Assembly: GCA_020466095.1 (NCBI GenBank)
Contig: CM035807.1
Coordinates: 63,396,650-63,460,649 of the forward strand
Direction of reading: 5' to 3'
DNA length: 64,000 nucleotides
From: Chlorops oryzae
Lineage: Eukaryota; Arthropoda; Insecta; Diptera; Chloropidae
The notes beneath the pieces were generated by a model. It was not told the origin of the DNA and ran no database searches. It saw only the letters and a program-made list of their open reading frames with translations. Positions 60,999 to 64,000 of this stretch are shown piece after piece (position 1 is the stretch's first letter; each line of letters begins with the position of its first letter). The translations under genes were made by a program, and so were the position numbers.

Positions 60999-62041
60999 TC
61001 CCTCCCCCTTTGAAGAAAGTCGCCACAAGGCGACGTTAGAAAACTCCGAACAGAAGGCTTCTTGTCATGCATCAGTTTGATTAAATTGTGGCGGTTGAGA
61101 TTTTACTGGATGATTTTCATGTTAATGTTGCTGTTGAAAGTTGATTGGAGCACATAGCGATCGGAAGATAATTTGTTGAAAGCTATTTGTGTCGCAAGTC
61201 TGATTTCACCTTGGCGATGGCTGGTAGAGGTAAACATTCTCGCTGTTCGTACTTCATGTTTTAATAAGGCTTGGTGCATAGTGACGTGCATCTGCTTACC
61301 ACTAGACTGTGTTACATTATTACAAAGCTGTAATTTGTTGCTGTTTTTTTTTGAATTGGTCTGGCCATCTGCAGTTGGGGTAAAACATCATCTTCGGTTG
61401 ACAGTTGAGGGCTGAAGTTCTAAGTGATGACTTATTGCTAACTTATTGCGTAATTTAGACGTTAATGTAAATGTTAAAAAATTTTCTCGTTTAAAATTCT
61501 GTTTTGCGTCCTATTTTATTTTGATCGGGATTTAATAGGTTTTTAATAAAATTTGTTTTGTACTCGATCCCTTCCCCCTCTTTGAGGAAGGTTGCAAATT
61601 TACTCTTTTTATAATTTCTTTCTTCTATAAAATCTTTATCTTTTTTCTTCTTAATTGATATAATTTAATGAAAAACTAAGATTAGATAAATTTTTCTCCA
61701 CATAAAAGTTGAACATTTATATAGTTAAGGTACACATTTTATATAATTTTATTTTTTTTTTTTTTGTGTATAGTTTTAATTAATTGAAAAACTGGATTTA
61801 GGTCCGTTTTCTCATCCTACTTTTAAGCTCTATCTGCCAGTTAAAATTCAATTTCTTTGACTTATTAATCAATCTTGTATGAAATTATCATCGGGATAAT
61901 TTAACTTACAGTTAAAAAAAAGATGAGAAAACGGCCCTTAGACATATTATATAAATATATATTTATGTATATATATTGGTTTTTCTGAATTTCTCATTTG
62001 AATTGGCCTCAGAGACTCTTGTTTGCTGCTGTCATTCCGGT
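60999..62041 (-). other. Non-coding interior of the gag-only element: polypurine tract, hairpin, no pol
   Basis: Between the Gag stop and the LTR there is only about 1 kb and no pol. 60999-61012 is the polypurine tract. 61019-61034 (GTCGCCACAAGGCGAC) is a perfect 6-bp-stem hairpin beside it. 61563-61582 (minus GGGGGAAGGGATCGAGTAC) is a second polypurine-like box, perhaps a central tract. 61590-62040 is AT-rich. Confidence 0.65.
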
Positions 62042-63880
62042 CTAATGGCCGAGACCGGGCCGCGAGGGGTTTCCCTGATTATTCGGACAATTTCTTGCAA
62101 TATGACCCGGTTGCGAGCATTTAAAACATTGAATGGTTTTATTCATTGTTGGGGCGCTTCGATTGTTATTAGTATTGCGATCGCTATTTCTCGTTTGTGA
62201 ATTGTTCTGATTAGCTTGTTTGTTTTTGTGCCCCTGCCTGCAGTACGGATTTGTTTCGTGACCCTTTAACTGACAGACGTTACAGAATAAATTTTTAATT
62301 TTCGCATAGCAATTTTTTTCGGAGTGTCCCGTTTTTCCGCAAAAACCGCAATTTTGTATATTTTTATGCATGGGAGTATTCTTTACGTTGCATTGCGCAT
62401 TAGTTGTGTGCCCATATTGAGCACAACTACCGCAATAGGGCGTATTTTTTCTTTGCACGCAAACATCCCAAGTATGGCCTTCTACGTTACAAAATGAACA
62501 CCGAGCTTGATGTATGGCTACTGGGGTTTGTTTATTTATGAAATGATCAGAATATCCAATTTTACTATTTTCCTCATGTCGCTCTTCCGTCGTCTGCGCT
62601 AATTTTATAAGAGTAAATAGTGATTCATGTTCTGCGCCCTCGAGTCTGTTTCGTAAAAAGGGGTCCTGAATACCAAAAATAAATTTATTTTTCCCTAATT
62701 TCTGGTAGTCGTGTAGCAATGCTACTTCTTCAGTATGGTTCCACGATTTCCTAATAAGCTCTTCGGCTTCACGCAATAAAGATTCTATCTTTCTACCAAA
62801 CTCCGAAACCTTTTCAGTACTCTGCTGCTTTGCGGAAGCAATTTCATATCTGATTGTTTCTAAGCTTCGTTTTTTCAAAAATTCTGATTTTATGACGTCA
62901 TTTAACTCATCCAGATTGTTTATTATTCTCTTTGAGACAATTTCGTAAGCTTTGCCTGCTAGTCTGTTTTTTATGCAACCAAGTTTGTCGCTTATATTGC
63001 TGTTCCCTACTACGCTTTTCAATAATCCAATTCCATTAACAAATCTATCAACTTCTAGATATAAATCGGCATTGTTAGTGCCTGAAAAATATGGAACGAG
63101 GTTATTTACTTTTCCCATCAATTCGTCTACCTGCATATTGGTGGCCATATTTATACGTATTGTATGATGGGATGGGGAGGATGCTGGGATTGTTAGATTA
63201 TCTGTGCTGGGGCTAGTTGTCTTGATTGTAGGAATAATATGCTGAGCAGTAGTTGTGGGTGTTAAGGAATTTTCGTTAAGTGGAACTACGTTTTGGACTG
63301 TGGGGAGAGCGAGATTATCTGTGTTTGAGCTAGTTGTCCTTAGTTTTCGCGATTGGCTTGGGTTAGGAGAGGCTGCGGTGTTACAAACGTTTTTTAATGC
63401 TGTTTTAAGCTGTTTAACTTCCTGTTTCAAATTTCTTACTTCCTCCTCGCTTTCCTTTAAGCGTGCTTTGTCTTTTTCTACTGTTTCTGCTAACTTATTA
63501 CCGACGGCCTTACTTAGTGATTCTCTTAGTTCTTGGTTATCCCTTTCAGATTCGTCAATCAAATTATTCTGTACGTCAATCTGTGCTCTTAATTTTTTGC
63601 ACTCTCTTGTTAAACCCTGTATTGACTCTTCTAGTATCTGAATTTTGTTCTCTGTGGCCTGTTCCGCAACACTTACTGAATTTTTGATTTGATTAATTAA
63701 AAACGTAGCTTCCCCTAATTTTGAAAATTGACCCAGCACTGCTTGATCCTTTACTAATTTCGAAATTTCCTTGCTCAAAATTGATTCTCGTGCTAACTCC
63801 CTTGCTTCTCTAAGAACTTCTTCGGAATCAGTTTCGAATAATTTTAGTTTGTCTTTTAACGCATCTAGTTCTTTGGCCAT
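62042..63880 (-). CDS. gag: Gag with five zinc knuckles (LTR element lacking pol)
   Basis: 612 intact codons. Residues 1-175: charged coiled coil (repeated ELAR, EESIQGL, RNLKQEVKQLK). 175-250: Ser/Thr/Pro linker. 250-450: capsid-like region with PYFSGTNNADLYLEVDRFV and KQQSTEKVSEFGRKIESLL, as in Ty3/gypsy capsids. 465-600: five Cys/His boxes, CSFCNVEGHTWDVC, CGSCAQYGHTTNAQC, CGFCGKTGHSEKNC, CNVCQLKGHETNPYC and CFKCSQPGHIARNC. Boxes 1, 3 and 5 are canonical C-x2-C-x4-H-x4-C; boxes 2 and 4 have x5 before the last Cys. One or two boxes is usual for the family. It would package RNA in cytoplasmic particles. No protease or RT follows, so the element would need a helper. Confidence 0.9.
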   Translation of the reverse strand: MAKELDALKDKLKLFETDSEEVLREARELARESILSKEISKLVKDQAVLGQFSKLGEATFLINQIKNSVSVAEQATENKIQILEESIQGLTRECKKLRAQIDVQNNLIDESERDNQELRESLSKAVGNKLAETVEKDKARLKESEEEVRNLKQEVKQLKTALKNVCNTAASPNPSQSRKLRTTSSNTDNLALPTVQNVVPLNENSLTPTTTAQHIIPTIKTTSPSTDNLTIPASSPSHHTIRINMATNMQVDELMGKVNNLVPYFSGTNNADLYLEVDRFVNGIGLLKSVVGNSNISDKLGCIKNRLAGKAYEIVSKRIINNLDELNDVIKSEFLKKRSLETIRYEIASAKQQSTEKVSEFGRKIESLLREAEELIRKSWNHTEEVALLHDYQKLGKNKFIFGIQDPFLRNRLEGAEHESLFTLIKLAQTTEERHEENSKIGYSDHFINKQTPVAIHQARCSFCNVEGHTWDVCVQRKNTPYCGSCAQYGHTTNAQCNVKNTPMHKNIQNCGFCGKTGHSEKNCYAKIKNLFCNVCQLKGHETNPYCRQGHKNKQANQNNSQTRNSDRNTNNNRSAPTMNKTIQCFKCSQPGHIARNCPNNQGNPSRPGLGH

Positions 63881-63965
63881 AAGGTTTAATTATATTTCCC
63901 GTAAAATCAAAAATAATAAGCAGGGACTCAATGTGGTTATAGTAAATAATTTTCTGTTGTACTTA

Positions 63966-63973
63966 CCATTTTA
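63966..63973 (-). promoter_or_regulatory. Candidate splice donor in the leader of the gag-only element
   Basis: Minus strand AAAATG followed by GTAAGTAC, a consensus donor, 85 bases before the Gag start codon. It could produce a subgenomic RNA or a spliced leader; no partner acceptor was assigned. Confidence 0.4.
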
Positions 63974-63979
63974 ATTTTC

Positions 63980-63994
63980 GTTATTCTGCGCCAC
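63980..63994 (-). promoter_or_regulatory. Primer-binding-site-like sequence at the right edge
   Basis: Minus strand TGGCGCAGAATAACG. TGGCGCAG is the start of the tRNA-Ser primer sites known from 17.6/297-type elements; only eight bases match, so this is tentative. It implies that the 5' LTR begins within a few bases of, or just past, the window end. Confidence 0.4.
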
Positions 63995-64000
63995 ATTGCT

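Noticed and set aside
1..64000. tRNA, rRNA or other structural RNA genes
   Set aside because: I looked for cloverleaf-type and rRNA-like conserved words and saw none I would defend; the primer-site motifs are only short tRNA complements.

Overview
The window is eukaryotic, AT-rich and almost entirely repetitive. It looks like a higher fly (Diptera: Brachycera; a tephritid fruit fly or drosophilid is my best guess). Reasons: two DINE-1/INE-1-type elements with GTCY microsatellites, a mellifera-type mariner, jockey-clade LINEs, 412/mdg1-type and errantivirus-type LTR elements, and host exons with GT-AG borders. The only host gene I recognise with confidence is Utx (KDM6 histone H3K27 demethylase). 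Two consecutive minus-strand exons lie at 46088-46918 and 44903-45027. I see no JmjC exon downstream on that strand, so much or all of 1-44902 may be Utx intron.

Layout, left to right. 1-1460: 5' part of a minus-strand jockey-type LINE (Jk-A). 2366-2842: an LTR on the minus strand. 3331-12960: remains of a plus-strand errantivirus-like element (Err-1) with polypurine tract, LTR with TATA/initiator, 118-bp leader repeats fused to a partial integrase, an unidentified reading frame, and an intact envelope gene at 11024-12517. Err-1 is interrupted by a broken gene of an uncharacterised multi-copy arthropod family (5709-9277), itself hit by an apparently complete mariner (6375-7657) and a hAT-type MITE (8139-9071) holding a smaller palindromic MITE. 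12962-27000: a decayed minus-strand Ty3/gypsy element (Gyp-2), split by a complete 412/mdg1-type element (Gyp-1, 13250-20563, TSD ATAG) and by a 3-kb foldback element (22066-25096) with a 6 x 101 bp core. 28128-28357: a broken THAP domain.

29870-43580: one degenerate plus-strand jockey-type LINE (Jk-B) cut by six later insertions: another LINE (31440-34400), a palindromic MITE (35221-36843), a solo LTR (37791-39335), a hAT-like element (39953-42026), a hAT MITE (42191-42876), plus a Tc1-like fragment inside the inserted LINE. For the last four of the main insertions, removing the insert and one target duplication restores recognisable LINE reading. 44018-44776 is a DINE-1-like element. The Utx intron carries a TTAA-flanked MITE (45232-45966).

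48588-58845: a FLYWCH/MULE-like transposase frame interrupted by a minus-strand LINE (LINE-E, 49086-58678), into whose 3' end a full-length, apparently coding-competent jockey-type LINE (Jk-C, 49277-54392) inserted. 58844-60283 is a second DINE-1-like element with about 127-bp repeats. 60284 to the right edge is a minus-strand LTR element with an intact 612-aa Gag carrying five zinc knuckles but no pol.

The genes do not form a pathway; the biology is layered transposon invasion in and around Utx. Most likely still functional as coding units: Utx exons, Jk-C ORF1/ORF2, the mariner transposase, the envelope frame, and the gag-only element. I ran no searches; family names rest on motifs read by eye.
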